Shown here: positions 8,458 through 16,773 of the stretch, in pieces
Layout of the letters: each line of letters begins with the position of its first letter
Numbering within the stretch: position 1 is the first letter of the stretch
Assembly (NCBI GenBank): GCA_041389885.1
Contig: JAWKRB010000026.1
Span: 1-64,000 of the forward strand
Length of the DNA stretch: 64,000 bases
Direction of reading: 5' to 3'
Origin: JAWKRB01 sp041389885
GTDB lineage: Bacteria; Myxococcota_A; Polyangia; Polyangiales; Ga0077539
Notes under the pieces: model-generated
Told to the model about the DNA's origin: nothing
Databases searched by the model: none
The model's input: the letters and a program-made list of their open reading frames with translations, nothing else
Position numbers and translations under genes: made by a program

Positions 8458-9021
8458 TCACCCCACGAAATCGTCCGGCTCGGGCAGCGCGTACTCTGGC
8501 GCGAGCTCCGCCGTGGGCGCGTCGAGGGCGCCGCTGCGGCGGAGCGCCTCGTACAGCACGATCGCCGCCGCGCTCGCGAGGTTGAGCGAGCGCACCGCGC
8601 CCAGGGTCGGGATGCCGTAGACCTCGTCGGGGTAGCGGTCGATCACCTCCGACGGGACCCCAGTGCTCTCGCGCCCGAAGACCAGCGCGTCGCCCGGCGC
8701 GAAGGGGCAGTCGAGGTAGCTGCGGCGGCCGCCCGCGGAGAAGATCCGCACGGCTCGACCGGGCGCGAGCCGCTCGTGCTGGAGCGCGAAGGTGCCGAAA
8801 TCAGGGTGGAGCGCGAGCTCGACGAGGTGCCAGTAGTCGATGCCGGCGCGGCGCACGGAGCGCTGGTCGACGCGAAATCCCAGGCGGCCGACCAGGTGGA
8901 GCCGCGACTGCGTCGCGGCGCACAGCCGCGCGATGTTGCCAGTGTTCTGCGGGATCTCAGGGTCGACCAGGCAGACGTTGAAGGGGGAGGCCAGCGGGGG
9001 CGCGCGGAGCTTTCTGAGCAT
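8458..9021 (-). CDS. trmL: tRNA (cytidine/uridine-2'-O)-methyltransferase, TrmL-like SPOUT enzyme
   Basis: 187 residues from ATG at 9021; the frame extends to a TTG at 9063 but that is a weaker start. SPOUT/TrmL signatures are present: IPQNTGNIARLCAAT near the N-terminus, ALVFGRESTGVPSEV in the middle, and IPTLGAVRSLNLASAAAIVL forming the knotted S-adenosylmethionine site. TrmL methylates the ribose at position 34 of tRNA-Leu isoacceptors. The C-terminal tail after about residue 165 is acidic and Pro-rich and longer than in E. coli. Cytoplasmic, monocistronic, convergent with atpC. Confidence 0.88.
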   Translation of the reverse strand: MLRKLRAPPLASPFNVCLVDPEIPQNTGNIARLCAATQSRLHLVGRLGFRVDQRSVRRAGIDYWHLVELALHPDFGTFALQHERLAPGRAVRIFSAGGRRSYLDCPFAPGDALVFGRESTGVPSEVIDRYPDEVYGIPTLGAVRSLNLASAAAIVLYEALRRSGALDAPTAELAPEYALPEPDDFVG

Positions 9022-9070
9022 GGCTGCGTCGCGGGCACTCGCACGAAGCGCCGTGGAGCGCAACGCGCCG

Positions 9071-9098
9071 TTGACGCTCCGTGCGGCGCGCGGATACC
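9071..9098 (+). promoter_or_regulatory. Possible promoter of the outer-membrane protein gene
   Basis: TTGACG (9071-9076), a 16-base spacer and TACCTT (9093-9098) lie 16 bases before the ATG at 9115. The match is moderate. Confidence 0.35.
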
Positions 9099-9114
9099 TT
9101 CGCGACCTTCGACG

Positions 9115-10346
9115 ATGTCTCGTATCCCCACCACAGCGTCGGTCGCGCTCCTCGGTGTCCTCGCGGCTTCATCCGCGCAGGCCGACCCGATGGACCTCGC
9201 CCTGAATCGTCTGAGCTTCTTCAACAACACGCCGTGGTCGGGGGCGGGGTGAGCTACGACCCTGCGCGTTGGCAGTTTCGCGGGGGCTGCGGCCTCGCCG
9301 GCACCGCCACCGCGGGGGCGGGAGGCGGGCAGGCGTTCGCGCAGTGCCTCCCTGACAACCAGCTGTGGGCGAACCTCGTCAACGAGCTCGGCGGCGCGTT
9401 CGCGCCGTCGACCTCGACCCCGGCGATGACGCTCGGGCTCGCGGGCGTGTACGTCGGCTACGAGCTGGGCGTGACCAACCTCAACCGCCACTCCGAGTAC
9501 TGGACCCGGGGCTCCGAGGGCTCCGCCACGAGCAACGTGGGCAGCGGCACGAGCTCGATTCGTGACCGCGGCGACGCGGCGGCGATCATCTCCCGCTTGC
9601 ACGTGCGCAAGGGGCTGCCCTTCGGCTTCGAGCTCGGCACGCAGGCGAGCTACATGCACTCGTCGTCGATCTGGGCCATCGGCCTCGACCTGCGGTGGTC
9701 GCCCTTCGAGGGGTTTCGCCGCGGCGTCGGGTACATCCCCGACCTCGCGATTCGCGGGGCGGTGAACACGCTGGTCGGGCAGGCGCAGCTCAACCTCACC
9801 GTGGTCGACGTCGACGTGACCCTCTCGAAGCGCTTCACCGTCGGCGGATCGGTGCGCATCACGCCGGTGCTCGGCGCGCAGATGCTGTTCATCTTCGGCG
9901 ACAGCGGCGTCATCGACCTCACGCCCACGCGCAGCGCGTACGCCGAGTGCCCGAGGCAGCAGATTCGGTACGTCGCCGACTCGAGCTCGCCGAGCATGCT
10001 CGCGGGGCAGCTCCAGTGCGGCGCCGGGGGCACGCTGCCGACGGCGGGCGGCCAGGCGATCCCCGGAGAGCTCAACGACACCCGCAACAACGGCGTCTTC
10101 GCGCCCATGCGCATCCGGCGGGTGCGCGGCTTCTTCGGCCTGCAGGTGCAGTGGCAGATCCTCACCTTCGGCGTTCAGGTCTCGGCCGACCTCACGGAGC
10201 CAGCGTTCATCTCCACGCCCTCGTCCGACGCGGGGCGGCCGCTCACGACGGGCGCCGCGGGCGGCGCGATTCAGCGCGCGCCGCTGCAGCTGGCTGACTA
10301 CGGCCAGTGGACCTCGAACTTCTCGGTGGGCTTGACCTTCCGCTGA
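9115..10346 (+). CDS. Predicted outer-membrane beta-barrel protein (frameshifted near its signal peptide)
   Basis: Two frames join. ATG at 9115 encodes signal peptide MSRIPTTASVALLGVLAASS ending AQA, then runs into TGA at 9250. The next frame, open from before 9240, continues VSYDPARWQFRGGCG to the stop at 10346 (about 410 residues in all). One base missing in the G-run 9240-9249 restores a single protein. The mature part is rich in Gly and aromatic residues with alternating strands (GLAGVYVGYELGV, FSVGLTFR with a C-terminal aromatic-Arg end), as expected for an outer-membrane barrel. The function is unknown. A G+C-rich hairpin follows the stop. Confidence 0.72.
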
Positions 10347-10353
10347 GCGCGGC

Positions 10354-10391
10354 GGCGGCGCGCCCCCCAAGGGAGGGGAGGGAGCGCCGCC
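10354..10391. terminator. G+C-rich hairpin between convergent genes
   Basis: ggcggcgc (10354-10361) and gcgccgcc (10384-10391) form a perfect 8-bp stem, with C and G runs between that could extend it. There is no T-tract on either side, so it is at best a Rho-independent-like or bidirectional terminator. Confidence 0.35.
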
Positions 10392-10400
10392 CGCGAGGTC

Positions 10401-12110
10401 TCAGAGGGTGCAGGTGACCGACGCGATGCCGTCGGACGCGCTCGTGTGGTAGTCGAGGCGCTGGTTGTACCAGGTGCCGTCACTCCAGTCGCACCAGTGC
10501 CACACGGTCTCGTCGTAGCTCGTGCACCCGAAGAGCCTGCCCAGGGGGGCCGCCACGCTGCGCGTGGCCGTGGTGCTGCGCACGTACGCGCGGTACCCGA
10601 GCTGCATGCACCACGCGTTGTAGTTGTTGCCCGAGTGCGTGTACGGGATGCCGCCGGTGACGGTGCCGTAGCGGATCTCGGGGTTCACGCAGGTCACCTG
10701 CGAGCCGCTGGCGGTGACCGACAGGCAGCGCGTGTACTGACCGCGCGTGCCCATCTGCAGCGTCCAGTCCGTCGAGAAGCCTCCCGCCATCACGCAGGCG
10801 CTGTCGCGGCAGATCTGCCCCGCCCCGCACGCGCTTCCGCAGGCGCCGCAGTGCGCGCTCGAGGTCTGGAGGTTGGTCTCGCAGCCGTTCGCGTCGTTCC
10901 CGTCGCAGCTCGCGAAGCCCGCGTTGCAGGCGCCGAAGCCGCACGCGCCGTCTCGGCACACCGCGGTGCCGTTCGACACGTTGCACACCGACCCGCAGGC
11001 GCCGCAGTTGTTGATGTCGGTGCCCACCGCGACCTCGCAGCCGTCGACGGCGTTGCGGTTGCAGTCGGCGAACCCGGGCGCGCACACGCCGGGCACGCAC
11101 ACGCCGCTCGCGCAGGCGCGCAAGGTGTTGGGCACCAGCGGGCACGCGCGACCGCAGCCGCCGCAGTGGTTGGGGTCGAAGGAGGTGCTCGTGCAGCCGC
11201 CTCCGCACGAGGTCTGCCCCGAGGGGCACTGCTCGACGCACGCGCCGCCGAGGCACAGCTGGCCCGACGCGCACGCGCGGCCGCACGCGCCGCAGTTCGC
11301 CGGGTCGCTCAAGGTGTTGACCTCGCACCCGTCGGTCGCGGAGAGGTTGCAGTCGGAGTAGCCGGCGGAGCACGTCCCGATGCGGCAGGCGCCGGCCTCG
11401 CACGACGCGCTGGCGTTGGCGACGTTGCACGAGCGGCCGCAGCCGCCGCAGTGGAGCACGGTGCCGAGGGAGGCCTCACACCCGTTCGCCGCGTCGCCGT
11501 CGCAGTCGCCGAAGCCCGACATGCACGCGCTGCCGCAGGCGCCCGCGGCGCAGTACCGCGTGGCGTTCGTCGGCGTCGGGCACGCCATGCCGCAGCCGCC
11601 GCACGCGTCGGGGTCGGTCATCGTCGCCCGGCACACGCCCTCGCACGCGGTCTGACCCGCGGGACACACCGTCTGGCACGACCCCGCGGAGCAGCTCTGC
11701 CCCGCGGCGCACTGGTTCCCGCAGGCGCCGCAGTGCCTGGGGTCGCTGCGGGTGTCGACGCAGGCGCCGCCACAGATCGTCGAGAGCTCCGGGCACGACG
11801 GCGGCGTGTCTGCCGTGGACGGGGCGTCGGCGGGGGGCGCGTCGGGGCCGACCTGCACATCGAGGGCGACCTGCACGTCGGGCGCGGCCTGCACGTCGGG
11901 GGTCGTCGGTTGATCGTCCCCGACGACATCCGGCGAGGCGACGACGTCGGGGAGGGGCGACGCGTCCATCGTCGCGAGGGCGTCGTCGCCCTGAACGTCG
12001 GCGGCCGCGTCGGGGGTCGGCGGGTTGACGCCGGTCGCGGCGGGCGTGCCGCACGCGCCGAGCGCGAGGGAGGCCGCGAGAAGCCAATGAAAGGGGTCGT
12101 TGAAACGCAT
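10401..12110 (-). CDS. Cys-rich repeat lipoprotein
   Basis: 569 residues. Signal peptide with lipobox LALGAC near residue 20, then an Asp/Pro/Val-rich linker to about residue 105. Residues about 106-430 hold repeated Cys modules of the pattern HCGACGxxC or CGGCGxxC followed by C..G.C and DGCEV/NGCE. This is a disulphide-rich rod seen often in myxobacterial surface proteins. The last about 140 residues form a Trp/Tyr-rich domain containing several Cys. It is probably surface-exposed and adhesive or structural, but this is inference. Possible -10 CATAAA/TAAAGA lies 6-8 bases before the ATG, with GTGACG about 17 bases further upstream. Confidence 0.82.
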   Translation of the reverse strand: MRFNDPFHWLLAASLALGACGTPAATGVNPPTPDAAADVQGDDALATMDASPLPDVVASPDVVGDDQPTTPDVQAAPDVQVALDVQVGPDAPPADAPSTADTPPSCPELSTICGGACVDTRSDPRHCGACGNQCAAGQSCSAGSCQTVCPAGQTACEGVCRATMTDPDACGGCGMACPTPTNATRYCAAGACGSACMSGFGDCDGDAANGCEASLGTVLHCGGCGRSCNVANASASCEAGACRIGTCSAGYSDCNLSATDGCEVNTLSDPANCGACGRACASGQLCLGGACVEQCPSGQTSCGGGCTSTSFDPNHCGGCGRACPLVPNTLRACASGVCVPGVCAPGFADCNRNAVDGCEVAVGTDINNCGACGSVCNVSNGTAVCRDGACGFGACNAGFASCDGNDANGCETNLQTSSAHCGACGSACGAGQICRDSACVMAGGFSTDWTLQMGTRGQYTRCLSVTASGSQVTCVNPEIRYGTVTGGIPYTHSGNNYNAWCMQLGYRAYVRSTTATRSVAAPLGRLFGCTSYDETVWHWCDWSDGTWYNQRLDYHTSASDGIASVTCTL

Positions 12111-12237
12111 GGCGGATCTTTATGCGTAGTGGGTGGCCCCGTCACGCTCTCGCCGGCCTGGATCGACACGTCCAGGCGCCGTCTGGGGCTACGATGGACG
12201 TGAGCGCCCCCTCGACGAGACTCTACGAGGCGATCCC

Positions 12238-13320
12238 ATGATCTTCGCCCCCTTCGACCGCTTGTCCCCGCACGCCTCGGCCGTCATCGCAGACGTCGTG
12301 TGCGGCGCCCTGCTCGCCCTGTGGGTCGTGGCGTTGGTGGCTCGCGCGGTTCGGGGGCTGGCGCGGGGGAGGGAGGCCGCGGCGAACCTGGCCACGCGCC
12401 TGCGACCCGGGGTGATCACCGTTCACGGCCGCGCGCAGCTCGAGCCGGGCGCCGACGGCTCGCCGGTGTTGCTCTCGATTCATCAGGTCGGCGAGGCTCG
12501 CCGCGGCCGCGAGGGCAGCTACGTCGTGTGGCGTGAGGTGCGCCGCGAGACCCGCGCGCGCCCGTTCTACCTCTCGCTGCCCGGAGGCGACCGCCTGCGC
12601 GTCGAGCCTGACGCCGAGCGGCTCCAGCTCGTCGACGAGCTCACGGTGTCGCAGCGGGCGCCTGGCGCCAGCGAGCGAAGCCGCGCGGTCAGCGTCGACC
12701 CCGGGCAGGAGGTCTACGTGCGCGGCGAGGTGCAGCGCGCGGTGGACCCGCACGGCGAGCGGCAGGGCTACCGCGACGTCGGCGCGCCCTCGCTGGTGAT
12801 GCGCCCCGGTCCTGAGGGGCTGCTGATCTCGTCGCGCCCGGTCGATCACCTGCACCGCCGACGCGCGGCCTTTGACCTGACCTTCGCGGCGCTGGGGCTG
12901 ACGATCCTGAGCGTCTGTCAGCTCCTGGTGTTCGACGAGTATCGCGCGCTGCGCACCCGCGGCACGCCGGTGCAGGCCGTCGTCACGGGGCTCTCGCAGT
13001 ACACCACGCACAACAAGTCGGGCTCCCAGCGTCACTTCGTGATCATGGCGCAGCTCGACGACGGCACCGCCGTCCGCGATGAGGTGTCGAGGGCCGCGTG
13101 GACCGCTGCGTCGCGGAGCGTCACGGTGCCCTTCACCATCGCGCGCGGCGGGCGCGCGGCGCAGGTCGGCGTGGGAGAGGTCGGGATCTTTCAGCAGCAC
13201 GCCGTCGCCGCGGTCTTCTCGGTCGCGGCGCTCTTCGTCGTGTACTTCGGTCTCGCTTCGAACCGGCGGTCGTGGTTCGAGCGACGGCGGCTCGTCGAGA
13301 CTGAACCGGGCACGCTCTAG
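12238..13320 (+). CDS. DUF3592-like inner-membrane protein
   Basis: 360 residues from ATG at 12238. One membrane helix lies near the N-terminus (VVCGALLALWVVALVARAV), one in the middle (LTFAALGLTILSVCQLLVF, about residues 215-233), and one near the end (VAAVFSVAALFVVYFGLAS). Between the last two, GTPVQAVVTGLSQ through VPFTIARGG resembles the soluble DUF3592 segment. The large first loop (about 50-210) is soluble. The function is unknown. The frame extends upstream to 12133, but that part is Arg/Pro-rich and not protein-like. Confidence 0.72.
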   Translation: MIFAPFDRLSPHASAVIADVVCGALLALWVVALVARAVRGLARGREAAANLATRLRPGVITVHGRAQLEPGADGSPVLLSIHQVGEARRGREGSYVVWREVRRETRARPFYLSLPGGDRLRVEPDAERLQLVDELTVSQRAPGASERSRAVSVDPGQEVYVRGEVQRAVDPHGERQGYRDVGAPSLVMRPGPEGLLISSRPVDHLHRRRAAFDLTFAALGLTILSVCQLLVFDEYRALRTRGTPVQAVVTGLSQYTTHNKSGSQRHFVIMAQLDDGTAVRDEVSRAAWTAASRSVTVPFTIARGGRAAQVGVGEVGIFQQHAVAAVFSVAALFVVYFGLASNRRSWFERRRLVETEPGTL

Positions 13321-13594
13321 TCCCTTTCCACAGGGGACGTGAAGGGTTCAGCGTGATGGAGTGTTGCCGACAGGCGCGGCAGCGCCGGATGACTGGGGGC
13401 GAGGTCACGCGGGCCTCCGAGGATGGCTCTCCTCGAACCCGTCACCTCCCCGGTGAAAACGAACGAGCGCCAACCCGAACGCCTCCCGTCACCGCGCTGC
13501 GTCGTGGTGCCTCGACGGGCATCCAGCGCGGCCCCCGCGCCTGGCGACGCGGGCGCAGTTCGGTCCGACGTTCAGGACGTCGCTCTGGCGACGC

Positions 13595-14860
13595 TCAGCG
13601 CCCGAAGGCGAGGGCGAGGTCTGCCGCGACGCCGATCGCGACGAGCAGCCACAGCGCGATCGCGATGCCCCAGCGGAGCTTGAAGCGCTTCGACTGCGCG
13701 GCCATCTCCTCGCGGAGCTTCGACTCCTGCGCCTGCCAGCTCGCGTCGCGCTGCGCCATCGAGAGCCTCGCCTGGTCGAGGTGGTACGCGCCCTCTTGAC
13801 GCACCCGCTCCAGCTCCTGCGCCGCGGCGAGGCGCTGCGACTCCGCCGACGCGCGCGCGTCGAGGGACTGGGCCGTCAGCTGCTCGACGCGAGCCCTGGC
13901 CTCGTTGAGCGACGCCTCCAGGGCCTCGGCCCGCGCGTTCGCCTGCTGAAGCTCCTGGCCCATGCGCGCAGACTCGGCGGCCGCCCGGGCCTCCCTCGCC
14001 TTGCGCTCGCGCTCCTCTTGCGCACGCCGCGCCGAGGCGGCCTCGAGCTGCGCCTCACGCTCCTTGCGCTCGCGCTCCTGGAGCTCCCACGCCTGCCACT
14101 GCGCGCGCTCGGCCTCGGCGCGCTCGGCCTCGGCGCGCTGCGCGATCACCACCTCGCGCATCGTGCTCGGCCCGTCGAGGAGCACCCACCAGGGCTCGAC
14201 CCGCCCGCTCGCGCTCGCCGCGTGGGGCGAGAAGCCCAGCAGGGCACGCAGCGCGGGCGCGCGGGAGGCGAGCCCCTGGGGGAGCGCGAAGGCCTCGCGG
14301 TCGCCGCATGACGGGCACTCGGTGGTCTGCCGCCCGTTGTGGAGGAAGTGCACCGAGAGCACGGCGCGGCAGCGAGGGCAGAGCGGGGCGCCAGGCCCGA
14401 CCCGCAACGCGACGCGGCTCTGCGGGGTCACGCGCTCGCTCGGGAGGTCGATGCAGGACTGCGTCGCGCCGACCTCGCCGAAGGGGTTCCAGGCGCCGAG
14501 GGGCGCGTTCTGACCGAGCAGGTCGGGGAACGAAAGGTCGACCACCGCGTGCGCGAGCTGAATCACCTCGTCCCACGTCGAGACGTCGATCGACGACGAC
14601 TCGTTGCAGCGCGGGCAGGTGACGGCGCCGTCGATGGCCTCGGGGCGGGGGTGCATCGCCGAGCTGCAGCGCGGGCAGGGGAGCACCACCTCGACCCGCG
14701 CCCAGGGCCGGCCCGGCAGCGCGCAGGCCGAGGGGAGCCCGCGGAGCCCGAGCGCCTCGCCGCACGCACCGCACTGCGCGAGCCCCGTCGGCGCCACCGC
14801 GCCGCAATTGGGGCACACACGAATCTCGTTGCGCGTGTTGCCCTGAGCGGCCATCACCAT
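13595..14860 (-). CDS. Zinc-ribbon, coiled-coil, single-pass membrane protein
   Basis: 421 residues. The N-terminus has several zinc-binding Cys pairs: VCPNCGAV with CGACGEA, LPCPRCSSA with VTCPRCNES, and LCPRCRAV with TECPSCGD. A long charged coiled coil rich in Arg, Glu, Ala and Gln spans about residues 230-385. A membrane helix WGIAIALWLLVAIGVAADLA closes the C-terminus, so the zinc domains face the cytoplasm. No family is recognised. The start may be ATG at 14860 or the third codon, also ATG (14854). The promoter upstream leaves only 12 bases to the first ATG. Confidence 0.8.
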   Translation of the reverse strand: MVMAAQGNTRNEIRVCPNCGAVAPTGLAQCGACGEALGLRGLPSACALPGRPWARVEVVLPCPRCSSAMHPRPEAIDGAVTCPRCNESSSIDVSTWDEVIQLAHAVVDLSFPDLLGQNAPLGAWNPFGEVGATQSCIDLPSERVTPQSRVALRVGPGAPLCPRCRAVLSVHFLHNGRQTTECPSCGDREAFALPQGLASRAPALRALLGFSPHAASASGRVEPWWVLLDGPSTMREVVIAQRAEAERAEAERAQWQAWELQERERKEREAQLEAASARRAQEERERKAREARAAAESARMGQELQQANARAEALEASLNEARARVEQLTAQSLDARASAESQRLAAAQELERVRQEGAYHLDQARLSMAQRDASWQAQESKLREEMAAQSKRFKLRWGIAIALWLLVAIGVAADLALAFGR

Positions 14861-14872
14861 GATCGGCGAAGG

Positions 14873-14902
14873 ACGCTATCAGCACCCGCGGGGAACGCAC
14901 AA
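14873..14902 (-). promoter_or_regulatory. Predicted promoter of the zinc-ribbon coiled-coil gene
   Basis: On the minus strand TTGTGC (14902-14897), 18 bases, then TAGCGT (14878-14873); 12 bases to the ATG at 14860. Confidence 0.42.
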
Positions 14903-14908
14903 AAGCCT

Positions 14909-15871
14909 TCAGCCTTCATCGATCCGCAGGCCGAGGGTGAAGCCGCCGGGGCGGAGGTCGAGGGTGGGCGAGACGAGCGACGAGCGCCGTCCGCTCGCGG
15001 GGGCGGCGCCCGCGTTGGGGTCGGGCGTCACGCGCGAGATCGCGTAGAACGACGCCGCGCCGACCACGACGCCCGCGAGGGCCGCCCAGGAGATTCTCGG
15101 CACCGCGTCGTCGCGGATCTCCCCATCGCGGAGCCCGTACGCGAGCATCACGCTCGCGGCGGGGACGAGGCCCAACACCGCGCCCATCGTGATGAAGCGC
15201 ATCCCGCGTCCCTGGGGTCGCACGATGCCGCGCGTCGCGAGGGTGAGCCCGATGCCGGCGACCTCTCCCGCGAGGGCCCAGGGGCCGAGGTCGGGGCCGC
15301 AGCGCGTGATCCCGCACGCGAGGGCGCCGATGAGCGAACCCCCCACGCCGCCCACGGCGATGTACATCGCGTCGCCGGGCGTGGCGTCGGTGAGGTGCCC
15401 GATGAGCACGCCCAGCGCCAGCCCCGCGGTGGATCCGTAGAACGTGTTCAGACCCGCGATGGTGTCGCTCGAGGGGAACGACTCTCTCCGAGCCCACGCC
15501 GTGCCCGCGATGGTCCCGATGTACCCGAGCAGCAGGGTGCTGCCCGCGGTGAGCAGCCTGCCGCGCCGCGCGGGCCAGCGGCGGTCGATCGCGAAGGCGG
15601 CCGCGGGGAGGGTGGCCGCGAGGGCGCTCGGGAGGATCCAGAAGGTCTCGGGCTCCCCGTCGTCGGGGCGGCGCCCCGCGAGGAGGTTGATCGACGAGCC
15701 CAGGCGGAGACCGTAGGTGCTCGACAGGATCATCAGCGTCACCAGCTCGTCGGTGCGGTGAGGCTCCTCGACGCGGGCGTTCGCCCTCGGGAACCGGTAC
15801 CGATCCTGCGCCTCGGCGGCGGGGGCGGCGGCGGTGAGGGCCAGCGTCGCGGCGAGGAGCGGCAGCCTCAC
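14909..15871 (-). CDS. Hypothetical multi-pass membrane protein with signal peptide
   Basis: 320 residues from GTG at 15871, which overlaps the uppP stop in a GTGA arrangement. The N-terminus VRLPLLAATLALTAAAPAAEA is a signal peptide. Several Gly/Ala-rich hydrophobic segments follow, such as LLTAGSTLLLGYIGTIAGTA, STAGLALGVLIGHL and MYIAVGGVGGSLIGALACGI. The end is ARG/Ser-rich and then beta-like (GGFTLGLRIDEG). An envelope location is likely; outer-membrane barrel-like proteins in myxobacteria often look like this. No enzyme motif is seen. Translational coupling to uppP suggests a cell-envelope role. Confidence 0.68.
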   Translation of the reverse strand: MRLPLLAATLALTAAAPAAEAQDRYRFPRANARVEEPHRTDELVTLMILSSTYGLRLGSSINLLAGRRPDDGEPETFWILPSALAATLPAAAFAIDRRWPARRGRLLTAGSTLLLGYIGTIAGTAWARRESFPSSDTIAGLNTFYGSTAGLALGVLIGHLTDATPGDAMYIAVGGVGGSLIGALACGITRCGPDLGPWALAGEVAGIGLTLATRGIVRPQGRGMRFITMGAVLGLVPAASVMLAYGLRDGEIRDDAVPRISWAALAGVVVGAASFYAISRVTPDPNAGAAPASGRRSSLVSPTLDLRPGGFTLGLRIDEG

Positions 15872-16683
15872 GGGGAGAGTCGCCCGGTCGAGAGGAGGGC
15901 GGCGACGACCACCGCGAGGCCGACGCGGTACACCCCGAAGACCGTGAGTCCTCGGCGTTGGAGCCACGAGACCATCCACCGCGCCGAGACCCACGCCGAC
16001 ACCGTGGCGACGAGCAGGCCCACCAGGAGGTTCGCCGCGCCGTAGTCGCTGAGCATCGCCGCGCCGCCCTTGACCGTCTTGTAAGCCGCTGCGGCGCTGA
16101 GGGTTACGACGCCCAACAGGAACGAGAACTCCACCGCGGCGGCCATCGAGAGCCCGATCACCAGCCCCGCGACGATGGTGGCGAGGCTCCGCGAGGTGCC
16201 AGGCCACATGGCGACGCACTGCGCCAGCCCGATGGTCAGGGCGTCGCGGGTCGTGAGCGAGGCCAGGCCGCGCCCCTCGGTGCGCGCGCGCAGCCGGCGG
16301 TCGAGCCAGAGGATCACCGCGCCCCCGACGAACCACGCGAACACCACCGGCCAGAGCCCGAGGAGGTACGCCTCGATCTTCTTGTCGAAGAGCTTGCCGA
16401 GGATCGCCGCGGGGACGAACGCGGCGACGACGTTCAGCGCGAGGGCGCATCCCTCGGGGTCTCGGCCGAGCGCGCCGCGCACCATCCCCTCGATGCGCGC
16501 GCGGTAGAGCGCGAGCACGGCGACGATGGCGCCGGCCTGGATCGCGATGGCGAAGGCGTTCGCGGCCTCCCCCCGCATCCCCAGGGCGCGCTGGGTCAGC
16601 AGCAGGTGCGCGGTGGAGCTCACCGGGAGGAACTCCGTCAGGCCCTCGACCAATCCCAGGAGGACCGACTCCCAAAGTTGCAT
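15868..16683 (-). CDS. uppP: Undecaprenyl-diphosphate phosphatase
   Basis: 271 residues, typical for UppP (BacA). The two catalytic motifs are present: GLVEGLTEFLPVSSTAHLLL near the N-terminus and MWPGTSRSLATI in the middle. The rest consists of hydrophobic helices. The enzyme removes phosphate from undecaprenyl pyrophosphate at the inner membrane, recycling the lipid carrier for peptidoglycan and O-antigen. ATG at 16683 is chosen because it gives the canonical N-terminus MQLWESVLLGLVEG. A -10-like TACAAC lies 10 bases upstream. Divergent from polA. Confidence 0.95.
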   Translation of the reverse strand: MQLWESVLLGLVEGLTEFLPVSSTAHLLLTQRALGMRGEAANAFAIAIQAGAIVAVLALYRARIEGMVRGALGRDPEGCALALNVVAAFVPAAILGKLFDKKIEAYLLGLWPVVFAWFVGGAVILWLDRRLRARTEGRGLASLTTRDALTIGLAQCVAMWPGTSRSLATIVAGLVIGLSMAAAVEFSFLLGVVTLSAAAAYKTVKGGAAMLSDYGAANLLVGLLVATVSAWVSARWMVSWLQRRGLTVFGVYRVGLAVVVAALLSTGRLSP

Positions 16684-16773
16684 GAGGCCCGAGGTTGTAC
16701 CACGCACCCGCGGCGGATCTTGTGCGGGTTCTTTCTCCCTCCGCGGCCCTGGGGCTACACCCGGGGGGACGCC

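Noticed and set aside
10446..12203. 585-codon plus-strand ORF
   Set aside because: Antisense of the Cys-repeat lipoprotein; His/Ala/Arg/Val low complexity.
14339..16045. 568-codon plus-strand ORF
   Set aside because: Antisense of the zinc-ribbon, membrane-protein and uppP genes, which have family motifs.
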